This document shows, in pieces, positions 56,971-64,000 of a stretch of 64,000 nucleotides of DNA. Position 1 is the first letter of the stretch; each line of letters starts with the position of its first letter. This stretch comes from a bacterium (GTDB lineage: Bacteria > CSSED10-310 > JAFGSJ01). The notes below the pieces were generated by a model that was not told the DNA's origin, made no database searches, and saw only the letters and a program-made list of their open reading frames with translations. Made by a program: the position numbers and the translations under genes. Location: assembly GCA_016934675.1 (NCBI GenBank), contig JAFGSJ010000030.1, positions 1 through 64,000 of the forward strand. The letters run 5' to 3'.

Positions 56971-58212
56971 ATGCAAAACAGACACTCGATCACACCAATT
57001 CTTATCTTGGTCGGAATAATAACCTTATTTGTATGTCTGAACACCTGTTCAGATTCAGATAACGATTCAACTGCTGAACCGTCCGGTTTAATAGCTACCC
57101 TGACCCCGACTCCTGTCCCGACCGTCACGCCAACGATCCCCACCGAACTCGATCTATTTATAGAAAAGAATATGGTACGAGCACATTTACCGGGTCTGGC
57201 GGCGGGCATTGTGAAAGGAGACCATCTGGTCTGGACTCAAGGTTATGGTTGGGCTCAAATAGAATCTGCCATACCAGTAACTCCCGATACACTTTTCTTG
57301 CTGGCATCAGTCTCGAAAACAATTGCCTTGACCAGTATTATGCAACTTTGGGAACGAAACTGTTTTGAGATGGATCAGAATATCAATGATTTTCTCGAGT
57401 TCTCAGTATCAAATCCTCATTTTCCTGATGATAAGATTACATTTCACCAATTATTGACCCATACATCCAGCATCAGGGACAATTGGGCTGTACTGCTATC
57501 CCTTTATTACTACCACGGGGACTCGCCGATAAGTCTTGAAACTCTCATGGAAGAGTATTTTTCCGAAGGTGGAGATTATTACGATCAATCAGAAAATTTT
57601 TTTGCATTCAGGCCGGGTACTCATCATTACTATTGTAATCAAGCAGTGGCGTTATCAAGTTACCTGGTTGAACTCCTCTGTGGACAGGATTTTGCTGAAT
57701 TCAACCGGCAGTATGCACTTGAACCCTTAGGTATGATGCATTCAAGTTGGCACATCGAGGGCCTTGATATGAATCAGGTGGCCATGCCTTACCGTTATTA
57801 TGAAGATACGGGTTTCAAGCCCTACGGTTGGTATACCCATCCGGAATATCCTGTCTGTGGACTCCGCTCGAGCGTGAATGAATTAGCCCATTTCCTGATA
57901 ATGTACTTAAACAACGGCTACTACGAGGGAAGATCAATTCTCAATCAGGATACAATAGAATACATTTTATTGCCTCAAATTCCGGATATCAATGCCACTC
58001 AAGCAATGATTTGGTTTTCGTCACAGAGTAATGGTCAAACCTATTATGGACACGGAGGAGGAGATGATGGAGTGAAGACCAGGATTGGGATAAGGCCGGC
58101 AGATTCATCAGGAGTAATCCTTCTGGCTAATGGTGATTTAACCACCAGCGATGCGGGATCGGCCTTTTCAGAAATCTTCAACCGTCTGTTCGTTGAGGCG
58201 ACGAAATATTAA
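56971..58212 (+). CDS. Exported serine beta-lactamase-like hydrolase (class C / S12 type)
   Basis: A 413-residue member of the beta-lactamase/S12 family (class C beta-lactamases, D-aminopeptidases, esterases). It has an N-terminal export segment (ILILVGIITLFVCLNTC; a lipoprotein is possible), then a Thr/Pro-rich linker (TLTPTPVPTVTPTIP), then the catalytic fold with S113-x-x-K116 in LASVSKTIAL, the YxN motif YCN (near residue 223), and GHGGGDDG near 366 in place of the usual KTG/HxG third motif. Whether it hydrolyses beta-lactams, esters or peptides cannot be told. The start is ATG 56971 because GAGG is 8 nt upstream; earlier in-frame starts at 56920 and 56938 are less likely. Confidence 0.87.
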   Translation: MQNRHSITPILILVGIITLFVCLNTCSDSDNDSTAEPSGLIATLTPTPVPTVTPTIPTELDLFIEKNMVRAHLPGLAAGIVKGDHLVWTQGYGWAQIESAIPVTPDTLFLLASVSKTIALTSIMQLWERNCFEMDQNINDFLEFSVSNPHFPDDKITFHQLLTHTSSIRDNWAVLLSLYYYHGDSPISLETLMEEYFSEGGDYYDQSENFFAFRPGTHHYYCNQAVALSSYLVELLCGQDFAEFNRQYALEPLGMMHSSWHIEGLDMNQVAMPYRYYEDTGFKPYGWYTHPEYPVCGLRSSVNELAHFLIMYLNNGYYEGRSILNQDTIEYILLPQIPDINATQAMIWFSSQSNGQTYYGHGGGDDGVKTRIGIRPADSSGVILLANGDLTTSDAGSAFSEIFNRLFVEATKY

Positions 58213-58302
58213 GCCGTCACATGGATCTAGCTCATTCACCTACTTCGAGACCGTGAGTATTGAAAACATGCAGCTCCAGACCGATACTTATCAGTATGTG
58301 CC

Positions 58303-58329
58303 ATAACCCATATGATTCATCTGGGTTAT
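58303..58329. terminator. Inverted repeat at the 3' end of the MacB-like permease gene
   Basis: ATAACCC (58303-58309) and GGGTTAT (58323-58329) form a perfect 7-bp stem with a 13-base loop that includes the permease stop codon. It is the last structure of the minus-strand efflux operon, between convergent genes. No T-tract follows on either strand, so termination is only a possibility. The remaining 113-bp gap is featureless. Confidence 0.3.
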
Positions 58330-59537
58330 TCGTGTCTCAGAGCCTCGATCGGGTCGAGCTGGGCGGCTTTTCGAGCCGGGAAAAAGCCAAAAATGATCCC
58401 GACTGCAGCCGAAAAGAAGAAAGCCAGGACAATAATGCCCGATTCAACGATCAGAGGCATATGCAGCAAGTTTGCAACCAGAACTGAAACAAGCAGTCCC
58501 GCGATAATCCCGATAATCCCGCCAAAGGACGACAGGACGATCGCCTCGATCAGGAACTGGAGCAGGACATCGCGTTCGAGAGCGCCGATGGCTAAGCGTG
58601 TGCCAATCTCACGTGTTCTTTCGGTCACGGACACGAGCATGATATTCATGATCCCGATCCCGCCGACCAGGAGACTGACGGCGGCAACTGCGCTCAGCAG
58701 TATAGTCAGTGTCTTGGTGGTACTGGTCAGGGTACTGACTATTTCCTGCATGTCCCGAACATGAAAATTATCATCTTCACCGGGCAGAATCCGACGTCGT
58801 TCGCGCATCAGACGCTCGATATTGTGCTGGACGGTTGTGGTGGAGACATTGTTCTGGGCGGAGAGGTAAATGCTTCTGACATCGTTATTGCCGGCCATGC
58901 GGCGCTGCAGGGTCCTGATCGGGACGACCACAATATCGTCCTGGTCTTGACCAAAGTTGGACTGTCCCTTGGATTCAAGCACACCGATGATCTGGAATGA
59001 GAGTCGGTTGAGCCTGAGCGTTGCTCCAATCGGATCTTGCTCGCCAAACAATTCCTGTACGATAGTGGTCCCGACCAGACACACAGCTTGACCGGACCGT
59101 TCTTCCATACTGTTGAACAGACGACCGCTTTTCAGTTCCCAATCACGGACGGCAAAGTAGTCATTTGTAGTGCCCAAGGCCGTCGAGGCCCAGTTCTTGT
59201 TGCCATAGATGACCTGAGCGCCCTGTTGATTGGTCGGGGCCACTGCCTCGAGACCGGGAATTTCGAGTTTGATGACCTCGACATCATCCAGGCTGAATTC
59301 GGGTGCGGAGGAACGGATGCCACCCGGTCCATGAAAACCCTGTCCCGGTCTCATCTGGAGCATATTACTGCCCATGCTCGAAATTTCGGCCTGGACTTGG
59401 GCCGTAGCACCATTTCCGAGTGTAACCATAATAATGACTGCGGCGACGCCGATGACGATGCCGAGAATGGTCAGTGATGAGCGTAAGACGTTACGACGTA
59501 TGGCTTTGACAGCCAGCATGATTGTTTCCCAGATCAT
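58326..59537 (-). CDS. MacB-type ABC transporter permease
   Basis: The membrane subunit of a MacAB-type exporter, 403 residues. The N-terminal helix (IRRNVLRSSLTILGIVIGVAAVIIMV read in parts) is followed by a large periplasmic MacB_PCD domain (about residues 45-250), and the C-terminal FtsX domain has three helices (VGGIGIMNIMLVSVTERTREIGTRLAIGA is the signature stretch, read in parts). Total four membrane spans. Unlike E. coli MacB, the ATPase is not fused but encoded by the preceding gene, with which it overlaps by 4 bp. Last gene of the operon; substrate unknown, macrolides or other amphiphiles or peptides are family possibilities. Confidence 0.92.
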   Translation of the reverse strand: MIWETIMLAVKAIRRNVLRSSLTILGIVIGVAAVIIMVTLGNGATAQVQAEISSMGSNMLQMRPGQGFHGPGGIRSSAPEFSLDDVEVIKLEIPGLEAVAPTNQQGAQVIYGNKNWASTALGTTNDYFAVRDWELKSGRLFNSMEERSGQAVCLVGTTIVQELFGEQDPIGATLRLNRLSFQIIGVLESKGQSNFGQDQDDIVVVPIRTLQRRMAGNNDVRSIYLSAQNNVSTTTVQHNIERLMRERRRILPGEDDNFHVRDMQEIVSTLTSTTKTLTILLSAVAAVSLLVGGIGIMNIMLVSVTERTREIGTRLAIGALERDVLLQFLIEAIVLSSFGGIIGIIAGLLVSVLVANLLHMPLIVESGIIVLAFFFSAAVGIIFGFFPARKAAQLDPIEALRHE

Positions 59538-60259
59538 GGTTTCGGGTCTCCGTTGTTGATTTCGCTGGCAATCTGGCCATCGAGGAAGTTAATGACGCGT
59601 TGTGAATAATCGGCCATTTGGGCATTATGGGTTACCATGACGACTGTAACATTATGTTCCTGATTATAGCGACACAACAGTTCCATAATTTCACGACTTT
59701 TCTGAGAATCGAGGTTGCCGGTCGGCTCGTCTGCCATGAGAACATCGGGTTGGATGACCATAGCCCGAGCGATGGCGACCCGTTGCTGCTGTCCACCTGA
59801 TAGTTCGCTGGGGGTATGTGTTTCCCATCCATCGAGTCCGACAATATCGAGGGCATGACGGGCCCGTTTATGGCGTTCACGAGCCGGCACGCCTCGATAG
59901 ACCAGGGGCAACTCGACATTTTCCAGGGCAGAGGTCCGATTGAGCAGGTTAAAACCTTGAAAAATGAAACCTAGGTAATGTCGTCTGAGAAGGGCCCGCT
60001 GATTTCTGGTCAGAGAGCCGACATCGACCCCCTTGAACAGATAGGAACCGGCCGTTGGAACATCGAGACACCCCAGGATATTCATACAGGTCGATTTGCC
60101 GGAGCCGCTTGGTCCCATGATCGAGACAAATTCGCCCGGATCGATATGCAAATCGATCCCACACAAGGCTTTCACCGCAGCTCCACCCTGACCATAGACC
60201 TTGCTGATGCCCCGTAATTCGACCAGATGTTGATATTTTGGGTTGGCTTGACTGTTCAT
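59534..60259 (-). CDS. MacB/LolD-type ABC transporter ATP-binding protein
   Basis: The 241-residue ATPase of the split MacB exporter. All motifs are intact: Walker [10 protein letters not shown] (near residue 51), Q-loop region [21 protein letters not shown], signature [16 protein letters not shown], Walker [13 protein letters not shown] and the switch histidine in VVMVTHN. The LolD/MacB subfamily is clear from the [14 protein letters not shown] segment. It overlaps the adaptor stop and the permease start by 4 bp on each side, so the three proteins are probably made in equal amounts. Confidence 0.94.
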   Translation of the reverse strand: MNSQANPKYQHLVELRGISKVYGQGGAAVKALCGIDLHIDPGEFVSIMGPSGSGKSTCMNILGCLDVPTAGSYLFKGVDVGSLTRNQRALLRRHYLGFIFQGFNLLNRTSALENVELPLVYRGVPARERHKRARHALDIVGLDGWETHTPSELSGGQQQRVAIARAMVIQPDVLMADEPTGNLDSQKSREIMELLCRYNQEHNVTVVMVTHNAQMADYSQRVINFLDGQIASEINNGDPKP

Positions 60260-61575
60260 TGGGTTTGACTCACCATATTGACCACAACTTCCTGGCCGGG
60301 TTCCAGTTCGCCCTCGACAACCTCGGTCATGATACCGTTCGAAATTCCAGTCACCAGGGGGACTTTGCGCAATCGTCCCGCCTCTTCAATATAGACGATC
60401 TGTTGCTTCGAGCCCCTGAGTGCCGCGGTTTTCTGTTCCCGGTTTTGAGAACTATGCCTGGGAGGTCTGGGCATGATTTTTGAGATTACACTCGAATTAG
60501 TGTTCGAGGAGGATTGCCCTTTTCCTCCACTCGTCAGAACAGGTGGCTGAAATCGAAGGGCGGCATTAGGCACCAGGACCTTATTTTCAACCTTTTGAAC
60601 GATAATATCAGCCGTAGCAGTCATACCGGGTCGTAACAATAATTCCGAGTTGTTAACCCTGAGGACTGTTTCATAGGTCACAACACCTTCGGAGGTCTGG
60701 GCGCCGTAACGGACCTGAATGATTTCAGCGGCGAAAGTCCGGTCCGGAAAAGCATCAACGGTAAAACTCGCTTTTTGACCTGCATGGACCAGGCCCACAT
60801 CAGCTTCATCTACATCGACATGAAGCTCCATCTGGGTCAGGTCCTGGGCCAGAGTAAACAGGACCGGTGCCTGTAATGAGGCCGCGACAGTCTGTCCCGG
60901 TTCGATCTCCCTGTTCAAGACCACGCCATCGATCGGAGACAGAATTTTGGCCTTCGAGAGGTCTTCTTTGTTGGAAGCAAGCGTGGCCCGTGCCTCGGTA
61001 ACCGAGGCCTGGGCACTGATCAGGTCCGCTTCCGCCCGCTCATAGGACGCTTCCGCTGCCTCGATGTCATATAAAGACGGTATTTTACCACCACTCATTT
61101 CTCGGGCTTGCTTCATGCGTTCTCGTTTGGCCTTGGTCTCACGCACTGTCGCTTTAGCCTGAATGACACGGGCTTCGGCCACCTCGAGTGCCGCCTGAGA
61201 CTGCTTCACCTTGGCTTCGAGTTTGGCCGTATCCAGTTCGGCCAGGACCTGACCGACGGTGACCGTATCGTTGTAGTCAACCCAGACTCTCGATACAATA
61301 CCGGATAATTCGCTGCCCACATCAACCTGATTTGTCGGTTCGAGATTACCGGTCGCACTCACCGTATTGACCAGATCACCTCGTTCGACCATCTTTTTAT
61401 CATATTGGATACCCCGGGTTTCCGACTGGCCGGACAGAACAAACACAGCCACGATCGACACAAAAATGACGGCCAAGATCACCGAGATCAGCCAACGCCA
61501 TTTTTTATGACTGCTCTTTTGGTCAGTACCGAGAATTTCAGTAATGTCAGTTTCAGGTAAATCACTTGTGGTCAT
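60256..61575 (-). CDS. macA: MacA-type periplasmic adaptor of an ABC efflux pump
   Basis: A 439-residue HlyD/MacA-family adaptor. It has one N-terminal membrane helix (WLISVILAVIFVSIVAVFVL, near residues 28-47), a lipoyl half (VDYNDTVTVGQVLAELDTAK), a long coiled-coil hairpin (about residues 100-205, including SQAALEVAEARVIQAKATV and SAQASVTEARATLASNKEDL), the second lipoyl half (AKILSPIDGVVLNREIEPGQ) and beta-barrel/membrane-proximal domains. A Ser/Asn/Arg-rich insert (SSNTNSSVISKIMPRPPRHS) near residue 350 is unusual. It overlaps the ATPase gene and the outer-membrane gene by 4 bp each. Confidence 0.93.
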   Translation of the reverse strand: MTTSDLPETDITEILGTDQKSSHKKWRWLISVILAVIFVSIVAVFVLSGQSETRGIQYDKKMVERGDLVNTVSATGNLEPTNQVDVGSELSGIVSRVWVDYNDTVTVGQVLAELDTAKLEAKVKQSQAALEVAEARVIQAKATVRETKAKRERMKQAREMSGGKIPSLYDIEAAEASYERAEADLISAQASVTEARATLASNKEDLSKAKILSPIDGVVLNREIEPGQTVAASLQAPVLFTLAQDLTQMELHVDVDEADVGLVHAGQKASFTVDAFPDRTFAAEIIQVRYGAQTSEGVVTYETVLRVNNSELLLRPGMTATADIIVQKVENKVLVPNAALRFQPPVLTSGGKGQSSSNTNSSVISKIMPRPPRHSSQNREQKTAALRGSKQQIVYIEEAGRLRKVPLVTGISNGIMTEVVEGELEPGQEVVVNMVSQTQ

Positions 61576-63089
61576 GGTTTCTCTCCTTCGAGTATCTCGT
61601 GATGGTCAAAAGCGGCTGTCGAAATATCACCCGTGGATGGGCCCGTCTTGTTCACCGAAATCTGCCAACTGCCTCCCAAGGCCTTGAACAAACGGATGAA
61701 ATTATAAATGAGCTCACCCTGGCTCTGGACGAGCTGGTCTTCATATGAGTTCAGAGAGCGTTGTGTATCCAGCAGATTACTGAAATCGACCAGTCCGGAA
61801 TTATATTGATTCTGAGCCAGGTCCGCGGCAATACGTGCGGCCCGGACCGCCTTTTCGAGAGCACGGTAACGTTGCTGTTCCTGACCGTAAGCCATCAAAA
61901 CGTTCTCGACCTCCTCAAAAGCAGCCAGTATCGTGGCTTCATAGTCGATCAGAGCCTGCTCCTGTAAAGCCGACTGGACCTCGATGTTTTGTCTGATGGC
62001 ACCGGCATGGAAAATCGGCCAACTGAAATGCAGACCGTAATTGTATGAACCGCTTTCCGATTTGAATAAACTGCCGGATTCTGAAGCAGCCAAGCCGAGA
62101 GAACCGTTCAAACTCAAGCGGGGATACAGATCAGACGTTGCCACACCGACCCGGGCCGTCTGGGCAATCAACTCGTATTCAGCTTTCCGGACATCAGGTC
62201 TCTGTCGAATTGTGTCTGCCGGGATGCCGATCGTGACCGTTTCGGGTAGGAATGGGATGGTCCCTGTGGATTCAATCAGTGCCCCCAGCTCACCGGGCTT
62301 TTTCCCCAGGAGAACGGTCAGGCTGTTTTGTGCTTCCCGCAGCGAAATCCGGAGAGAGGGAATCTGGGCCTTGGTACTTTCGAAGTTGTACATGGCCTGC
62401 TGACGTGCCAGATCGTCGTCAAGACCAGCCATAACCCTGATCGCGGTCAAATCACTTGTCTCACGCAGCAAGGCCAAATTCTTCAGCGATGTATTCAAAC
62501 GTGACTGCAACGTACGGACTTCGATGTACGTGCGGGCAACTTCGGCGATAATGGAGATTTGCGTGTTGAGCAGATGCTCTCGAGCCGATAGAACACCGGC
62601 GTCAGCCGCTTCGATTGCCCGACGCGTTCCGCCAAAAATATCTATTTCCCATGAGGCATCAAATCCCAGCGAAAAGGAATTGTTTTCCTGTAACGAGCCG
62701 GTGTCGTCATGGTTCCCACTCCGACTGGCCGATCCCGATCCATCAGACAGAGGAAAAAGATCAGAACGGGCAATGGCTCTTTGGGCTCTTGACTGACGCA
62801 GGCGCGACTGGGCATCCCGAATGTCCAGGTTTCGTTCGAGGGCGATCCCGATAAGTTCGTTTAAAACAGGATCGCTCAGCCTTTCCCACCAGTTCTTCAT
62901 CTCCTCAACCGTAGGCCGGATTATACTTAAACCACCGGACAGTTCAGTTTGCCACGACTCAGCCAGCGATATTTCCTGGGGCACATAATCCGGTCCGACC
63001 GTTACGCAACCAGCCTGCATAATGAGGCCTATCCCGTATATCAGAATTGTTGAAAGCCTGATTGAAACCATATTCATCTGTATTTTCAT
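61572..63089 (-). CDS. NodT-family outer-membrane efflux lipoprotein
   Basis: The outer-membrane channel of the MacAB pump, 505 residues, TolC fold of the RND-associated NodT type. The signal segment ends at MQAGCVTVGPDYVP, close to the NodT consensus GCxVGPDY, with the acylated cysteine near residue 27. The two halves are typical: RNLDIRDAQSRLRQSRAQRA and ARTYIEVRTLQSRLNTSL in the first, RQRPDVRKAEYELIAQTARV and LAQNQYNSGLVDFSNLLDTQ in the second. The start is ATG 63089, with GGGGAG 5 nt upstream; the frame is open to 63116. It is the first gene of the operon. Confidence 0.92.
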   Translation of the reverse strand: MKIQMNMVSIRLSTILIYGIGLIMQAGCVTVGPDYVPQEISLAESWQTELSGGLSIIRPTVEEMKNWWERLSDPVLNELIGIALERNLDIRDAQSRLRQSRAQRAIARSDLFPLSDGSGSASRSGNHDDTGSLQENNSFSLGFDASWEIDIFGGTRRAIEAADAGVLSAREHLLNTQISIIAEVARTYIEVRTLQSRLNTSLKNLALLRETSDLTAIRVMAGLDDDLARQQAMYNFESTKAQIPSLRISLREAQNSLTVLLGKKPGELGALIESTGTIPFLPETVTIGIPADTIRQRPDVRKAEYELIAQTARVGVATSDLYPRLSLNGSLGLAASESGSLFKSESGSYNYGLHFSWPIFHAGAIRQNIEVQSALQEQALIDYEATILAAFEEVENVLMAYGQEQQRYRALEKAVRAARIAADLAQNQYNSGLVDFSNLLDTQRSLNSYEDQLVQSQGELIYNFIRLFKALGGSWQISVNKTGPSTGDISTAAFDHHEILEGEKP

Positions 63090-63301
63090 GTTCACTCCCC
63101 GAAAAATACTGGTCAACTACCTTGATATACCAATCCCACAACGATCAAGCGAGAAATTTTCTCATTATTCGACCTTCGCTGTATTGATTGTACTAACCAT
63201 TCATCAATCTGTTTTATATGACCATAATCCCTGAAAAAGGTTTAATCAAAGCATTGCTTCATTTTAAATGCTATTTCGCAGGCTTTGATGTCAAGCTCGA
63301 T

Positions 63302-63330
63302 TTGAAACGTTTGGGTAACTATGATATACA
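63302..63330 (+). promoter_or_regulatory. Sigma70 promoter of the DUF4390 gene
   Basis: TTGAAA (63302-63307), 17 bp, TATACA (63325-63330), with TG ahead of the -10. It lies about 90 bp before ATG 63420. The rest of the 330-bp divergent gap (63090-63419) has no gene I can support. Confidence 0.5.
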
Positions 63331-63419
63331 CAGGTGCAGCAATACGAAATGGGGACAACGATTGAAGCGGTCGATGTACGAATACTATGGAGGTGTACAC
63401 CCTGAAAGCGATTGAAACA

Positions 63420-64000
63420 ATGAACACAAGGGAGCATACCATTTCCGAATCGAGTCCGGCCGGGAGTCTCTCCGTGCCACCGTTCAAGTCGTGTGCACGT
63501 CTATTGATTCTGGCCCTGTCCTTTATACTGATCATATTCTGTTTTGGTTCGTTGGCAGAGTTGGCTGCACGGACCCGAGGCAAACCAAGACTTGATATGC
63601 CCGCCCTGACCGCAGAAAATTCTTTTCTGATCGTTTACTCGCAGTTGAAAGATGCTTTTACAACCGAGATAGAAAAAATATTGGCTTCGGGTAAGACAGT
63701 TGATTTTTGCTTTTATATGGAATTATGTCGGCCGCGTTTTTCATTTTTTTATCCGGACGAGAGAATCTGGCGAGAGACACACAAGCATTCTGTGCAGTAT
63801 AATCCGGCGACACGTGAATATACCATTGTTTTGGAGACGCTGGCGAACCGTGAGACCAGGTTTACAGAGAATCCGGAGGAGATGATGAGCCTGGTCAGCC
63901 AGATCAGGTTTCAGGTTCCACAAGTTATAAAGTCCGAATTCTTTCAAGAGGAGTATTATGTCAGGATGTGGCTGACCGCAGATACAAAACCCCTACCTGG
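63420..64000 (+). CDS. DUF4390 domain protein, 5' part (cut by the window edge)
   Basis: The first 193 codons of an exported or membrane-anchored protein that runs past the window. A hydrophobic segment (RLLILALSFILIIFCFGSLA, near residues 27-46) is followed by a DUF4390-like region: a Leu-rich SQLKDAFTTEIEKILASG, then VDFCFYMELCRPRFSFFYPD, VQYNPATREYTIVL and RFTENPEEMMSLVSQI. DUF4390 proteins often precede NtrY-type histidine kinases; the next gene is outside the window. ATG 63420 is 26 nt from GGAGG (63389-63393), so the true start may be an in-frame CTG at 63402, 8 nt after it, or GTG 63393. Confidence 0.75.
   Translation, partial: MNTREHTISESSPAGSLSVPPFKSCARLLILALSFILIIFCFGSLAELAARTRGKPRLDMPALTAENSFLIVYSQLKDAFTTEIEKILASGKTVDFCFYMELCRPRFSFFYPDERIWRETHKHSVQYNPATREYTIVLETLANRETRFTENPEEMMSLVSQIRFQVPQVIKSEFFQEEYYVRMWLTADTKPLP

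Noticed and set aside
63218-63415. 65-codon frame before the DUF4390 gene
   Set aside because: It spans the promoter candidate at 63302-63330, has no ribosome site and no recognisable features.
63242-63583. 113-codon minus-strand frame at the right end
   Set aside because: It overlaps the DUF4390 coding sequence and its promoter; composition is that of an antisense shadow.

Overview
The window is about 64 kb of chromosomal core DNA from a diderm (Gram-negative type) bacterium. The cell plan is inferred from two TolC-type outer-membrane efflux factors, periplasmic adaptors, several predicted lipoproteins, periplasmic murein hydrolases and a respiratory complex I membrane arm. Base composition looks moderate and even, with few rare-codon islands. 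I see no phage, insertion sequence, CRISPR array, rRNA or tRNA. I cannot place the phylum from sequence alone. The unusual gene orders (murG next to mraY and away from the other dcw genes, nuoE joined directly to nuoJKLMN, dnaN-recF-gyrB-gyrA without dnaA) and the PEGA/TPR proteins suggest a poorly sampled lineage.

Layout. 0-4.4 kb: a TSUP permease, then a MurG with a large extra C-terminal domain, translationally coupled to MraY. 4.5-10.9 kb (minus strand): an unknown 713-aa protein, family 4 uracil-DNA glycosylase, PriA helicase and a ComEC-like metallo-beta-lactamase lipoprotein. 11-14 kb: a TPR membrane protein, leucyl aminopeptidase and a DUF202 protein. 14.2-20.6 kb: nuoE-J-K-L-M-N. 20.6-24.5 kb: YfiH, an M23 peptidase and nicotinate phosphoribosyltransferase. 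24.6-26.6 kb (minus): a receiver-only response regulator, an esterase and a Mut7-C protein. 26.8-31.7 kb: lytic transglycosylase, a small unknown, a PEGA protein, rsmD, coaD and pyruvate kinase. 31.7-33.9 kb (minus): a secreted propeller protein with an orphan 5'-nucleotidase C-terminal domain. 34-40.5 kb: a TetR-TolC-adaptor-RND efflux operon with a recognisable promoter and operator. 40.5-46 kb: NUDIX hydrolase, PocR-GAF-GGDEF diguanylate cyclase, a degenerate ATPase_2-like protein and transketolase. 46-47.6 kb (minus): a PEGA/TPR protein. 47.6-48.15 kb: an AT-rich gene-free region with clustered DnaA-box-like 9-mers, a candidate oriC. 48.16-56.2 kb: dnaN, recF, gyrB, gyrA and a TPR lipoprotein. 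56.2-58.2 kb: a THEP1-like NTPase and a serine beta-lactamase-like hydrolase. 58.3-63.1 kb (minus): a four-gene MacAB-type efflux operon. 63.3-64 kb: the start of a DUF4390 protein cut by the window edge.

How the genes work together. Four themes are visible: replication initiation and topology (candidate origin, clamp, RecF, gyrase, PriA); peptidoglycan synthesis and turnover (MraY, MurG, M23 peptidase, lytic transglycosylase); the membrane arm of complex I; and export by two complete tripartite pumps, one RND and one ABC type. Many genes overlap by 4 bp (ATGA) and so are probably translationally coupled. The most unusual items are the MurG fusion, the origin region without dnaA, the orphan 5'-nucleotidase C-terminal/propeller protein, the pseudo-ATPase beside the diguanylate cyclase, and the unknown 713-aa protein heading the priA operon.
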